DNA of 56,424 bases, from assembly GCA_964350245.1 (NCBI GenBank), contig CAYGJC010000011.1, positions 1-56,424 of the forward strand, in the 5' to 3' direction. Positions 42,768-51,453 of the stretch are shown in pieces. A program made the position numbers and the translations under genes. Each line of letters starts with the position of its first letter. The stretch's first letter is position 1. This DNA comes from JAJACP01 sp964350245 (GTDB taxonomy: Bacteria; Chlamydiota; Chlamydiia; Chlamydiales; JAAKFR01). The notes beneath the pieces are model-generated. The model made no database searches. It was not told the origin of the DNA and worked only from the letters and a program-made list of their open reading frames with translations.

Positions 42768-45005
42768 TCACTCAGACTCTTCCCATTTAAATCCGGTAAC
42801 CTCATATACCATAACCGGCTCAGAAAACCCTTTCAAGCTAATCGGCTCAAGGGGATTTACATAAAATGATTCTCTAATATTTGGCTCAGCAAGAGTCGCC
42901 TCAGAAATCAACAGCTGATTGCTCTTGGCCGCTGAGCAAAGCCGGGCGGCTAGATTCACATTCGCACCCAAAACAGTGTAGTTGAGACGATCCTCTGCCC
43001 CCATATTTCCCGCCACAACAATCCCTGTGTGGATACCGATCCCCATTTCAAACAAAGTCTCTCCCTCTTGAGCTCTCTCTTCATTCCATCGCTTTAACGT
43101 TTCAATGATCAGCATCCCACTCGAAACGGCACGTAGGGCGTGGTCGGCATGAGGAGCAGGAGCGCCGAAAATGGCCATCACCTCATCTCCGACATATTTA
43201 TCAATTACTCCCCCTTCACCCTCGATTACGCGTGAGATTTTTGTCATGCAGCTATTGAGCATCTGAATCGTGGACTGGGGAGTGACATTTTCGGTTAGTT
43301 GTGAAAAACCACGAATATCACTAAACAGCATCGTCACAACCCGGTCTTCCCCACCTAAATGGACCTGCGTACGCAAAATCTCTTCAGCCACATCTTTCGA
43401 AACGACTTTATTCAGAACACCCCGTATTTTCTCTCTCTCCTGTAATCCTTCCACCATACTCCCAAAAGCGCGTGTGAGCGTGGCCACCTCATCTTTCCGT
43501 TTTCCCACATTGGGAAGCGCAACCTCTGCATACTCACCTGCCACAACACGTTCTGTCGCTTGAGCCAGCTTTGTAATCGGTGTGATGATCCCAAGCACCA
43601 TACGCCCGATAAACAGGAGCACGAGCAGCATCGTTCCAATCGAAATCAGCGCCATTTGAAGAGAGATTCTTTTAGAAAGATTCTTCTCTAGTGTGAGCAG
43701 CGTGTTGATAATCGATTGCTCCCCACCGGAAGGGTCTAATTCATAAAAAAGAAGATTTCCATTGTCTATTGAGCTGATGCGATCAAAGAAATAGGTCTTG
43801 CCTCCAATGGTCACAACACCTCTTTTTTGATTCAACGCCCCAATCTGAACAATCTCATTGATTCGACTGGAAGAGAGCTTATTCCCATCATCATCAAAAC
43901 CAATCCAAAAATCGTTGCGTACCTGAAGAAGAATCGTCTTATTGGAAGAGAGCGCAAGTTGTTTGATCGAATGACTAAAAGGAATCCCAATCGAGATAAA
44001 GGTATCTTGAATCCGGAGTGTATTAGCTAGAAAGGCGTGATTTCCCTCTTTTTGTGTCACCAAAATCGAGCCGGCAGATAGGGGAGGTGTCCCTGCTTCA
44101 GGGGGATGAGACTCAAAATTTGCCTGATCATCAAAAAGGGGAGTGAGATGGATCACATCTTGTGTTAAAAGGGCCACTCCATGTCCGCTGGTGTCCAATC
44201 GGGCAATCCCCTTAGGAAGAAATGTTTGCCCTGGATCCTCCAAAATCAACCCCTCAACCACTAGTGGAGCCAGCAAGCGAATCAGATTCATCTTGATCGC
44301 CCAATAATAAGCAGGAGCATTCACCTCAACTTGAGTAAAGACAAGCTGGTTGGCTCGATCGGCGTAAACCTTTAGGTCGGCATCAGAGAATTTTTTGATC
44401 TTCTCTTCAATAGCCTCTTCCTGCTCAGAGACTTTATCTGCGTCCATCAAGGCATACAGCGTATACCCCTCTTCAGATTGCAGCTTTTCGGGAAGAGGCA
44501 TCCCCACATAAACCTTATCTTCAACCGTTGATGGGTCTGGGTCGTGTACGGTAAAAATGACAAGCTCACCCTCCTCAGAGATGTGGGCAATAGGATAAAA
44601 TTCTGCTGTATGAGGGGAAATCAAAGCCGTTTGATTCGTCTTGGGCGAGTGGGCTTGCACAAACCCAATGTCAGGATCGTAGCCTGCAATACGCCCAATG
44701 CCTCGCCACACATTGATTAAGGGATTCTCTTCATTGAATAGAAGCGTAGAAGCAAAACCCGGCTCTTCATAAATCATAAAAAGAATCGAGTCGATATTTT
44801 GAGCCGAACGCCCCACTGTATCACGTAACCAAAGCTGCTGATTGCGCACCAATTGCCGATGATCTTCGATCAAAAGTTCATGTATAGAAGAGGCAGTGGT
44901 ATCTACATCCTTCTGAACAAGGTAGGCAGGTAGGCTGTACATCACGACCACCATTGCAAACAGAAGGATTCCTACCCCAAGAAGCAGCTTTGTGCGTAAT
45001 TTCAT
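42768..45005 (-). CDS. membrane-bound class III adenylate/guanylate cyclase
   Basis: The 745-residue protein has a membrane helix at the N-terminus (LLLGVGILLFAMVVVMYSLP), a large extracytoplasmic sensor part (about 35-435), a second helix (about 448-470), a HAMP domain (KLAQATERVVAGEYAEV region) and a C-terminal class III catalytic domain. The metal-binding Asp residues are in LFSDIRGFS and VGDEVMAIFG, the purine-specifying Lys is in DKYVGD, and the transition-state Asn and Arg are in GANVNLAARL. All key residues are present, so it should be active; Lys with Thr (NYTVLG) favours ATP. It makes cAMP or cGMP in response to an unknown signal. Confidence 0.92.
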   Translation of the reverse strand: MKLRTKLLLGVGILLFAMVVVMYSLPAYLVQKDVDTTASSIHELLIEDHRQLVRNQQLWLRDTVGRSAQNIDSILFMIYEEPGFASTLLFNEENPLINVWRGIGRIAGYDPDIGFVQAHSPKTNQTALISPHTAEFYPIAHISEEGELVIFTVHDPDPSTVEDKVYVGMPLPEKLQSEEGYTLYALMDADKVSEQEEAIEEKIKKFSDADLKVYADRANQLVFTQVEVNAPAYYWAIKMNLIRLLAPLVVEGLILEDPGQTFLPKGIARLDTSGHGVALLTQDVIHLTPLFDDQANFESHPPEAGTPPLSAGSILVTQKEGNHAFLANTLRIQDTFISIGIPFSHSIKQLALSSNKTILLQVRNDFWIGFDDDGNKLSSSRINEIVQIGALNQKRGVVTIGGKTYFFDRISSIDNGNLLFYELDPSGGEQSIINTLLTLEKNLSKRISLQMALISIGTMLLVLLFIGRMVLGIITPITKLAQATERVVAGEYAEVALPNVGKRKDEVATLTRAFGSMVEGLQEREKIRGVLNKVVSKDVAEEILRTQVHLGGEDRVVTMLFSDIRGFSQLTENVTPQSTIQMLNSCMTKISRVIEGEGGVIDKYVGDEVMAIFGAPAPHADHALRAVSSGMLIIETLKRWNEERAQEGETLFEMGIGIHTGIVVAGNMGAEDRLNYTVLGANVNLAARLCSAAKSNQLLISEATLAEPNIRESFYVNPLEPISLKGFSEPVMVYEVTGFKWEESE

Positions 45006-45045
45006 ATCGCCTTACGTTGTATCAAATAGTTGCTCTATTCGGAAA

Positions 45046-46083
45046 TTATAAAATCTCAAAGTCGGTTGGACGGTTAGTCAAATTTTCATGTCCTTCAGGG
45101 GTAATGACCACAGTATCTTCAAGACGAATGCCTCCAAGTCCAGGTACATAAATTCCCGGCTCCACTGTGAGGACCATTCCGGGTTCCAAAACCCCCTCTC
45201 CTTCCTTGCGGACCCAAGGAAGCTCATGAATTTCCAGTCCCACGCCGTGTCCTGTGCTATGCAGAAACTGCCCCCCATACCCTTCTGCTTCGATTAGGCT
45301 ACGCGCAGCACAGTCGACCTCTGAAATGGCTATTCCCGGCCTGCAGCACTCCAGAGCAGCCTCCTGAGCCCTTCTAACAATGTGATAAATCTCGACTAAC
45401 TGTGGATCCGGATCGCCGAAAAAGACAACGCGTGTCATATCCGAATGGTAGTGATCTAAAACCACCCCAATATCGATGAGAACAGTCTCACCCTTTTTAA
45501 GAGAATAGGGGCCAACATGGTAATGTGGATAGGCTGAGTGCGCGCCAAAGGCAATATGGGGAGAAAAAGCAACACGTTCACCCCCCGCTCGCCTCCAAAA
45601 CAGCTCTAGCTCAATGGCAACCTGCTCTTCAGTAACGCCCTCTTTTAGAAGCGTGCGTACATAATCATATCCCTTAGAACCCAGCACTGCCGCCTCCCGT
45701 AAACGGGCTACCTCTTCCGCTTCCTTGACCATCCGAATGTGGAGAACAGGGGAGATTAACGGCACTCTTTCGCCCTTCAGACAAGCGAGTTTTTCAAAGT
45801 CCGCATACGTGGTAAATGTCGCATCAAAACCGATCCGCTGCCCTACAAAAGTAGGAAAAGGGCTCTGTTTGGCGTGAAGAAAAACAGGTAGAGAAGCCGC
45901 TTTTTTGCACGTCTCATAATACCTTCCATCTACGTAGAGGGCGGCGTCCGTTTCAAAAATAAAAAGGCGGCCGGCCGAAAGCTCTTGACCTGTCAAATAG
46001 AGTAAATCTAACGGGTTGTCCACAACCAGTAGATCCACTTTCCATTCTTTCAGCTTGTGCTGCACTTTCTCAATTCTATTCAT
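45046..46083 (-). CDS. pepP: Xaa-Pro aminopeptidase (M24 family)
   Basis: This is a creatinase/aminopeptidase-fold metallopeptidase of 345 residues. The metal ligands are visible: Asp in VLIDIGVVLDHYHSDMTR, His in HSTGHGVGLEIHE, and Glu in LTVEPGIYV and GGIRLEDTVVI. It removes N-terminal residues before proline. It overlaps mutL by four bases and is followed by the cyclase gene after 40 bases. pepP-mutL is also the Chlamydia order (CT574-CT575, from memory). Confidence 0.93.
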   Translation of the reverse strand: MNRIEKVQHKLKEWKVDLLVVDNPLDLLYLTGQELSAGRLFIFETDAALYVDGRYYETCKKAASLPVFLHAKQSPFPTFVGQRIGFDATFTTYADFEKLACLKGERVPLISPVLHIRMVKEAEEVARLREAAVLGSKGYDYVRTLLKEGVTEEQVAIELELFWRRAGGERVAFSPHIAFGAHSAYPHYHVGPYSLKKGETVLIDIGVVLDHYHSDMTRVVFFGDPDPQLVEIYHIVRRAQEAALECCRPGIAISEVDCAARSLIEAEGYGGQFLHSTGHGVGLEIHELPWVRKEGEGVLEPGMVLTVEPGIYVPGLGGIRLEDTVVITPEGHENLTNRPTDFEIL

Positions 46084-47699
46084 CGGAATTTTTGCATGAT
46101 TGCATTTTCAGTTAGTAAATAGTGTGTGGGTTTCCCATCAGGCGTATAGTCAGGCTCCCTACAGAGAAACAACCGCTCCACAAGCCGCTCTCCCGCTCCT
46201 CTTGTTTGCCCTTTTAACGTTTTACGCAACGCAAAAGCAATTTTTTTCTCTTTGGGAAGTTCACCATTTTCTAGAAAAGCGTGTACAAATGCAGGAACCT
46301 CTTCGTTCTCAAAAAAAGCAGGAATTGCATCCACAATGAATGTAGTGTCTCCAAAGTGGCGAATCGAAATCCCCACTTCCTCAAAAAGAGTCAGATGCGT
46401 TTCCATCAACACTTTTTCTGCGCCTGTCACCTCGATCTGAAGCGGAATTAAAAGTTGCTGAACCGCCTTTTTTTTCTCATTCTGGAGCAACTCCTCATAC
46501 GCAATGCGCAGTCGAGCCGCACCTCCATTGACCACCCGAATCCCTTCTGGATCTTCTAGTAAAAGACAGTCTCCCACTTGAGCTAAAACCTTTCGACTTG
46601 GAGTAAACAAGAGAGGCTCATCAGGCTCAGGGGATTTAAATAAGGCGGGTTCATACTCTGCTTTTGGCTCAGAAACAGCAAATTGTGTAGGCATGACTAC
46701 TGAAGGTTGTTTTTTAGACGCTAAACTCTTTTCCATTGCGTGGAGAAGAAAAGGCTCCAACTGTCTCTCCTCGCGTAGACGAATTTCCTTTTTTTGAGGG
46801 TGAACATTTACATCAATCAGAGAGGGAGGAAGATCTAAATGCAACACAAACAATGGGAAACGATGCGTAGAGAGGCGCGTCCCATACCCTTCTAAGATTT
46901 TACGCGCAATAAAAGGGGAGATCACTGCGCGTCCGTTCACAAAAAGATACTGCCCCGTCCGATTAGGCCGGTGGAAAGAGACGCGACTACACAATCCGGT
47001 GAGTCTAAAGGGTTCATCATGATGTTCCACGGGGAGCATGGAATTTACAAACTCTTCTCCAAGAAGAATCTGCGCCCTTTCTTCTAAAAGAGACTCAGCA
47101 GCCAGATCAATTATGGGCTCGTCTTCGGAAATCCACGAAAACGCGATCTTTTGATGACACAATGCCATCTTTGTAAGCACTTTATGTATTTCAGCCCGAT
47201 CCCATCCCACACTCTTCTGAAAATGCTTCCGTACTGGCACGTTGTAGAAAAGAGAACGCACCTCGACGGTTGTCCCTTGACGCCGCGGAGAAGTCTTTAT
47301 ATTCAGAATACGTCCCCCTTCCGCTTGCAAAAGACGTCCCTCGTTACCGATTGCGGTGTGAATCGAGAGTTTGGAAACAGAAGCAATCGAAGGGAGAGCC
47401 TCACCGCGAAACCCAAGGGAAGCTATTGTATTAAGATCTTCTACTTGAGAGAGTTTTGAAGTAGCGTGTCGCTCTAAAGAGAGGAGTAGATCATCCTGAT
47501 TCATCCCGCATCCATCATCTGAAATACGGATTAATCCTCGGCCTCCTCCTTTGGTTTCGATCTTTACAGAGCGCGCCCCTGAATCTAACACATTTTCTAC
47601 CAGTTCTTTAACAACAGATGCCGGGTTTTCAATCACCTCACCTGCGGCGATTTGGTTGATGGTCTGCTCATCTAATATACGTATTCTTTGGTCTGACAT
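46080..47699 (-). CDS. mutL: DNA mismatch repair protein MutL
   Basis: The GHKL ATPase motifs are present: ELVENVLDSGA, DDGCGM and GFRGEALPSIASVS, plus the family region TTVEVRSLFYNVPVRKHF. The C-terminal dimerisation domain is short, giving 539 residues. The DQHA-x2-E endonuclease motif is not visible, so this MutL probably lacks nicking activity and would rely on another nuclease. The ATG at 47699 (MSDQRIRIL) is chosen over upstream in-frame starts. The start is divergent from the effector-like gene at 47754. Confidence 0.96.
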   Translation of the reverse strand: MSDQRIRILDEQTINQIAAGEVIENPASVVKELVENVLDSGARSVKIETKGGGRGLIRISDDGCGMNQDDLLLSLERHATSKLSQVEDLNTIASLGFRGEALPSIASVSKLSIHTAIGNEGRLLQAEGGRILNIKTSPRRQGTTVEVRSLFYNVPVRKHFQKSVGWDRAEIHKVLTKMALCHQKIAFSWISEDEPIIDLAAESLLEERAQILLGEEFVNSMLPVEHHDEPFRLTGLCSRVSFHRPNRTGQYLFVNGRAVISPFIARKILEGYGTRLSTHRFPLFVLHLDLPPSLIDVNVHPQKKEIRLREERQLEPFLLHAMEKSLASKKQPSVVMPTQFAVSEPKAEYEPALFKSPEPDEPLLFTPSRKVLAQVGDCLLLEDPEGIRVVNGGAARLRIAYEELLQNEKKKAVQQLLIPLQIEVTGAEKVLMETHLTLFEEVGISIRHFGDTTFIVDAIPAFFENEEVPAFVHAFLENGELPKEKKIAFALRKTLKGQTRGAGERLVERLFLCREPDYTPDGKPTHYLLTENAIMQKFR

Positions 47700-47753
47700 A
47701 TTAAAAACATTATTTGATAGAATAAGAATAATGATACGGGGGGATTCAAGAAG

Positions 47754-49667
47754 ATGCAAGACAAGGTTCGTTTTACGCCGCCAACCCTAAAACTTTTTGA
47801 AGGAAAACCGCCTCCAACCAGTTGGTTTAACACGAATATCGTCCACTACTTTCAGATAAAGAGTCAAAAAGAGTTTCTCACCGACTTCATCACCTTCCTT
47901 CAACAAGCGGCGGCGGAAAAATTAACAAAAACCAAGCAAGAAGGGAAGCAAGTGCTTGAGTTTGCCTACGCTCCGGAAGAGGGAGAGGCAGATCAGATCG
48001 CTCAAGCCACCACCTTTAATACCCTTCAAGCTCATGTGGGAACAGAGATTCAATTTCTGATCAAATTGATCGCCATTTTGAAAGAAGGAAATCCGAAAAT
48101 GGCCCAGGAGCTCGATGAGGCCCTAGTCCAACTCAACACGATGGCCAAGGGATTTCCTAAGCTTACAGAAGAGCAGCTGAGCACCCTCTCCAAACTACTC
48201 GCGCGCCTCAATGAACAGGTCAAAAAAACGTCCCCCTCCACGCAGCAGAAGTTTTGGGAGGAGGAGTGTCGGATGCTGGAGAGGATGATGAAGACCCATC
48301 AAGCGGCGCTAGACGGCTACGAATCAGAGATCACAACTACTGAGAGAAAACAAAGGGAGATGCAGCGTTTCCAAAAGGAGTGTGCTTCGCTTTTTGCTCT
48401 TTTCCGCGAAGGAAAAGTGCCCGAGGCTCTTTCACAACTCGTGGTCCTTCTAAAAAAGGACAAAAACCTTCCTCCTGAGTCAAAAAAGATACTCGATGCC
48501 CTGCTCAAAAAAGCAGCGCCTTTTGCCAAGCAAATTGCCCACGGACAAATCGCTCAATGGATCGGTCAACTAGGAGGAAAACCAAGCCGTGAGGAGTTGA
48601 TCAAGTACATTCGGGAGCAACTAGACGATCCTCCTTTCAACGGAGTGACGCCCCCTTTTATGGCCGATTTTGTTAGCCAGATCAATAAACAGCTCGATGA
48701 TCCCGACTTCCCCGATAATCTCGAGCAAACGCTCCAACTTGATATGGCGTCAGACGACGACATACAAGGACTCTTCACCGAGCAACACGCTCAATACCAA
48801 GCGCAGATTCAAGGTCAAAAAAAGGGCGTTCAGGCGATGGGAGAGGTGGGTAAAAACTTAGGTAAATCAGCGGCTGCGGTGACCGGACACGCCATGGCCT
48901 CAGGGTCGCTTCCCGATGATTTTTCCCACGCGATCTTGCATCACTACATGCCCAATCAGGAAAAGTATTTAATGGAGCTAGCCGAACTGCTCATGTTTGC
49001 CAACATGGGGGCTCAAATCGGCAACGCACTTTTATCAATGATTACAGACTTTTCCGCTGCCGCCTCTAACTACGACTTCAGTAACTCTCTTAATGGCGAT
49101 GGGAAGGGACAATTTAGTGGCTCAGCTACTCAAGCGCAGAATCAGATTAGCAAGGAGACCAATCAAGCCTATCACGACTTAAAGAGAATTGAGGAGGCCC
49201 TCAAAAAAATTGAAGATGAGATCAAAAAAATTCAGAACAACAAAAACCTGACCCCTTCTCAGAAAAAGGAGATGATCTCCAAGCTGCAGCATATCCATGC
49301 TGACCTCAAAGTCAGTGAAGGACAGCTACAGAATCTCTACAATTTATTAAAACAGCTCCATGTTCATCCGGGTTCCGACAGTAAGCACTTCAAAGTGAGC
49401 GGCCCTCAAGGGTGGCAAAAGGCACTCTCACATGCAGAAGACAAGGCAATCAATGGGGATCCCAAGCAGAAGCCAGGTGGCGGGCTTGTCAATATTGCAG
49501 CCGAGATCAACACCTTCCAACAAACCTATTCCGATCAAGGGCAGAACCAGCAGATGAAGCTCCAAATGCGCATGACCGAGATTCAGCAGGAGTGGACAGT
49601 GGTTTCCACAGCCCTTCAGCTTCTAAACCAAATGTATATGACAGTTGCCCAAGGCATTTACAAGTAG
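47754..49667 (+). CDS. DUF582-like putative T3S effector, long paralogue
   Basis: This is a 637-residue, mostly helical and hydrophilic protein without a signal peptide. An N-terminal domain (about 35-175) and a C-terminal region (about 380-637) are shared with the next gene. About 150 residues in between are unique to this copy and are predicted to be coiled-coil and charged. The last 50 residues (TFQQTYSDQGQNQQMKLQM, then MRMTEIQQEWTVVST) are nearly identical in both and, as I recall, resemble the DUF582 family of chlamydial T3S effectors (CT620, CT621, CT711). It lies between mutL and lcrH, where Chlamydia has no such gene. Effector status is inferred from family and location. Confidence 0.7.
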   Translation: MQDKVRFTPPTLKLFEGKPPPTSWFNTNIVHYFQIKSQKEFLTDFITFLQQAAAEKLTKTKQEGKQVLEFAYAPEEGEADQIAQATTFNTLQAHVGTEIQFLIKLIAILKEGNPKMAQELDEALVQLNTMAKGFPKLTEEQLSTLSKLLARLNEQVKKTSPSTQQKFWEEECRMLERMMKTHQAALDGYESEITTTERKQREMQRFQKECASLFALFREGKVPEALSQLVVLLKKDKNLPPESKKILDALLKKAAPFAKQIAHGQIAQWIGQLGGKPSREELIKYIREQLDDPPFNGVTPPFMADFVSQINKQLDDPDFPDNLEQTLQLDMASDDDIQGLFTEQHAQYQAQIQGQKKGVQAMGEVGKNLGKSAAAVTGHAMASGSLPDDFSHAILHHYMPNQEKYLMELAELLMFANMGAQIGNALLSMITDFSAAASNYDFSNSLNGDGKGQFSGSATQAQNQISKETNQAYHDLKRIEEALKKIEDEIKKIQNNKNLTPSQKKEMISKLQHIHADLKVSEGQLQNLYNLLKQLHVHPGSDSKHFKVSGPQGWQKALSHAEDKAINGDPKQKPGGGLVNIAAEINTFQQTYSDQGQNQQMKLQMRMTEIQQEWTVVSTALQLLNQMYMTVAQGIYK

Positions 49668-49677
49668 GAGAATATAA

Positions 49678-51129
49678 ATGACACAAGACGTTTCCGGCCC
49701 GCAACCTCCAAAGCGTAGCGAAGAGGAGAAAAAGCCATCTGTTGCTCCTCAGGATGTGGAGCAGTATGTCCAAACGCTTGAAGAGATCAGGCAACTTGAA
49801 GCGCTTCTCTCAGTTGCGCAGAATATGGTCCAAAAACAACTACTGAGTGCGCGCGCCCAAGGTAAATCGGTCAAGCTCAAGCAAGAAACTGTTCCTGTGA
49901 AAGGGAATGAGACGCAGAGAGCCCATATTGAGACCTACAATGCCCTACAATCGCATGTGGGTATTGAAATCCAATCCTTAATCAAACAGATCGCCATTTT
50001 AAAAGCCGAACACCCAGAAGAGGCTGAAGCTCTCGATGCCTTTTTAGGGGAGCTTGAGGGGATGGCCAAAGGATTTCCCCATTTATCTGAAAATCAGATT
50101 AATACGCTTAATACACTCGCGACCAAACTCAATACCCTTGCCAACCAGACAACAGGTCCTGCGCAGGGAGCCTACTGGCATGAGGTCAGTGGAATGTATG
50201 AGAAAATGCTCACGTCTAACGCAGAATCCATCAAAGCTCTGAAAGCTCAGGGCGGCACGCAAAAATCCATTGATGAGCTGAAAAAGCACGGAAAAGTAGT
50301 GGGCAAGGCCATGGCAGGAGCTGTGGCCAAAAAGGCCGCTTCGGGTTCGCTACCCTCTCAATTCCAACACGCTATTCTCAATAAATACATGCCTTCTCAG
50401 GAAAAATATCTTATGCAACTCGCTGAACTTTTGATGTTTGCTAACATGGGAGCGCAAATCGGGAACGCTCTTCTCTCACGCATCACCAGCTTTAGTGGAG
50501 CGGCTAGTAATTACGATTTCAGCAACAGTCTTCATAGCGATGGCAAAGACCAGTTTACCGGCTCAGCTACAGAGAAGCAAAATCAGCTCAGCAAAGAGAT
50601 TAATCAGGCAGAAAATGATCAAAAGGCGCTTGGGGAGGCAAGGCAGACGATAAAAGATAAAATCAACGACATCAAAAACAACTCAAGCCTCAGTGCCTCT
50701 CAAAAAAAAGAGCTCATCGACAAGCTCAATGCCATTGATAAGAATTTGGCTGCAGCTCAACACAATATCAACGTTCTGATCAAGTTGCTCTCGAGTCTTA
50801 AAGTAACAAAGGGATCAGACAGCAAACACTGTAAGATTTCCGGCCCGGACGGCTGGCAAAAAAAGCTCGGTCAAACTGAAGATGGTGTCATCAACGGCGT
50901 GACAAAAAAGGGTTCTGATAAGACCGGCCTTGCAGAGGGAGGAGGCCTGGTTCAGATCGCCGCTGATGTGAACACCTTCCAGCAGACCTATTCGGATCAG
51001 GGGCAGAACCAGCAGATGAAACTACAGATGCGGATGACCGAGATTCAGCAGGAATGGACGGTCGTTTCGACCTCTTTGCAGATCCTCAACCAGATGTATA
51101 TGTCCATCGCTCAGGGCATCTATAAGTAA
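49678..51129 (+). CDS. DUF582-like putative T3S effector, short paralogue
   Basis: This 483-residue paralogue of the upstream gene lies ten bases downstream with GGAG before the ATG, so both share a transcript. It has the same domain order without the 150-residue middle part: N-terminal helical domain, hydrophobic helix region (ELLMFANMGAQIGNALLS), coiled-coil and the strongly conserved C-terminus ending in AQGIYK. The N-terminal 30 residues are Pro/Ser/Lys-rich, as in many T3S substrates. Stop is followed by an AT-rich hairpin. Confidence 0.7.
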   Translation: MTQDVSGPQPPKRSEEEKKPSVAPQDVEQYVQTLEEIRQLEALLSVAQNMVQKQLLSARAQGKSVKLKQETVPVKGNETQRAHIETYNALQSHVGIEIQSLIKQIAILKAEHPEEAEALDAFLGELEGMAKGFPHLSENQINTLNTLATKLNTLANQTTGPAQGAYWHEVSGMYEKMLTSNAESIKALKAQGGTQKSIDELKKHGKVVGKAMAGAVAKKAASGSLPSQFQHAILNKYMPSQEKYLMQLAELLMFANMGAQIGNALLSRITSFSGAASNYDFSNSLHSDGKDQFTGSATEKQNQLSKEINQAENDQKALGEARQTIKDKINDIKNNSSLSASQKKELIDKLNAIDKNLAAAQHNINVLIKLLSSLKVTKGSDSKHCKISGPDGWQKKLGQTEDGVINGVTKKGSDKTGLAEGGGLVQIAADVNTFQQTYSDQGQNQQMKLQMRMTEIQQEWTVVSTSLQILNQMYMSIAQGIYK

Positions 51130-51130
51130 A

Positions 51131-51158
51131 AAAGTATTTTCTGGTGAAAATACCTTTT
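51131..51158 (+). terminator. weak AT-rich intrinsic terminator
   Basis: GTATTTT (51134-51140) and AAAATAC (51147-51153) form a 7-bp stem with a six-base loop, followed by CTTTT. It sits just after the second DUF582-like gene. The stem is AT-rich, so termination may be incomplete. Confidence 0.5.
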
Positions 51159-51198
51159 ATGCTCTACAATTCAGTCGAATTAAAAATAGGTTTTTAAA

Positions 51199-51453
51199 AT
51201 GAATTGGAACAATGTGTACCCTGTTTTATCGATTTTGGTTCCCGTTCTTTTAGGTCTATGGGCAGTTATGCGTAGTATCAAAGAAGAAATACGCTCTGTA
51301 AAAACTGACCTTAAGGGGGATATACGTTCTCTGGAGACTAGATTAAACAGTCTTGAAACTCGAATAGGTGGCCTTGAAAAAGAGAGCGCCGCCATCAATG
51401 TAAAAATTGATTACTTAGGTTATGAGAGTCGTGAAGACAGGAAGCATGGCTAA
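51199..51453 (+). CDS. small membrane-anchored coiled-coil protein
   Basis: The 84-residue protein has one N-terminal transmembrane helix (VYPVLSILVPVLLGLWAVM) and then heptad-like repeats with Leu at regular spacing (DIRSLETRLNSLETRIGGLE), a clear coiled coil. It starts with ATG at 51199. The stop overlaps the convergent kinase gene by four bases. No family was recognised; such small proteins are common in phage and accessory regions as well as in T3S loci. Confidence 0.65.
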   Translation: MNWNNVYPVLSILVPVLLGLWAVMRSIKEEIRSVKTDLKGDIRSLETRLNSLETRIGGLEKESAAINVKIDYLGYESREDRKHG

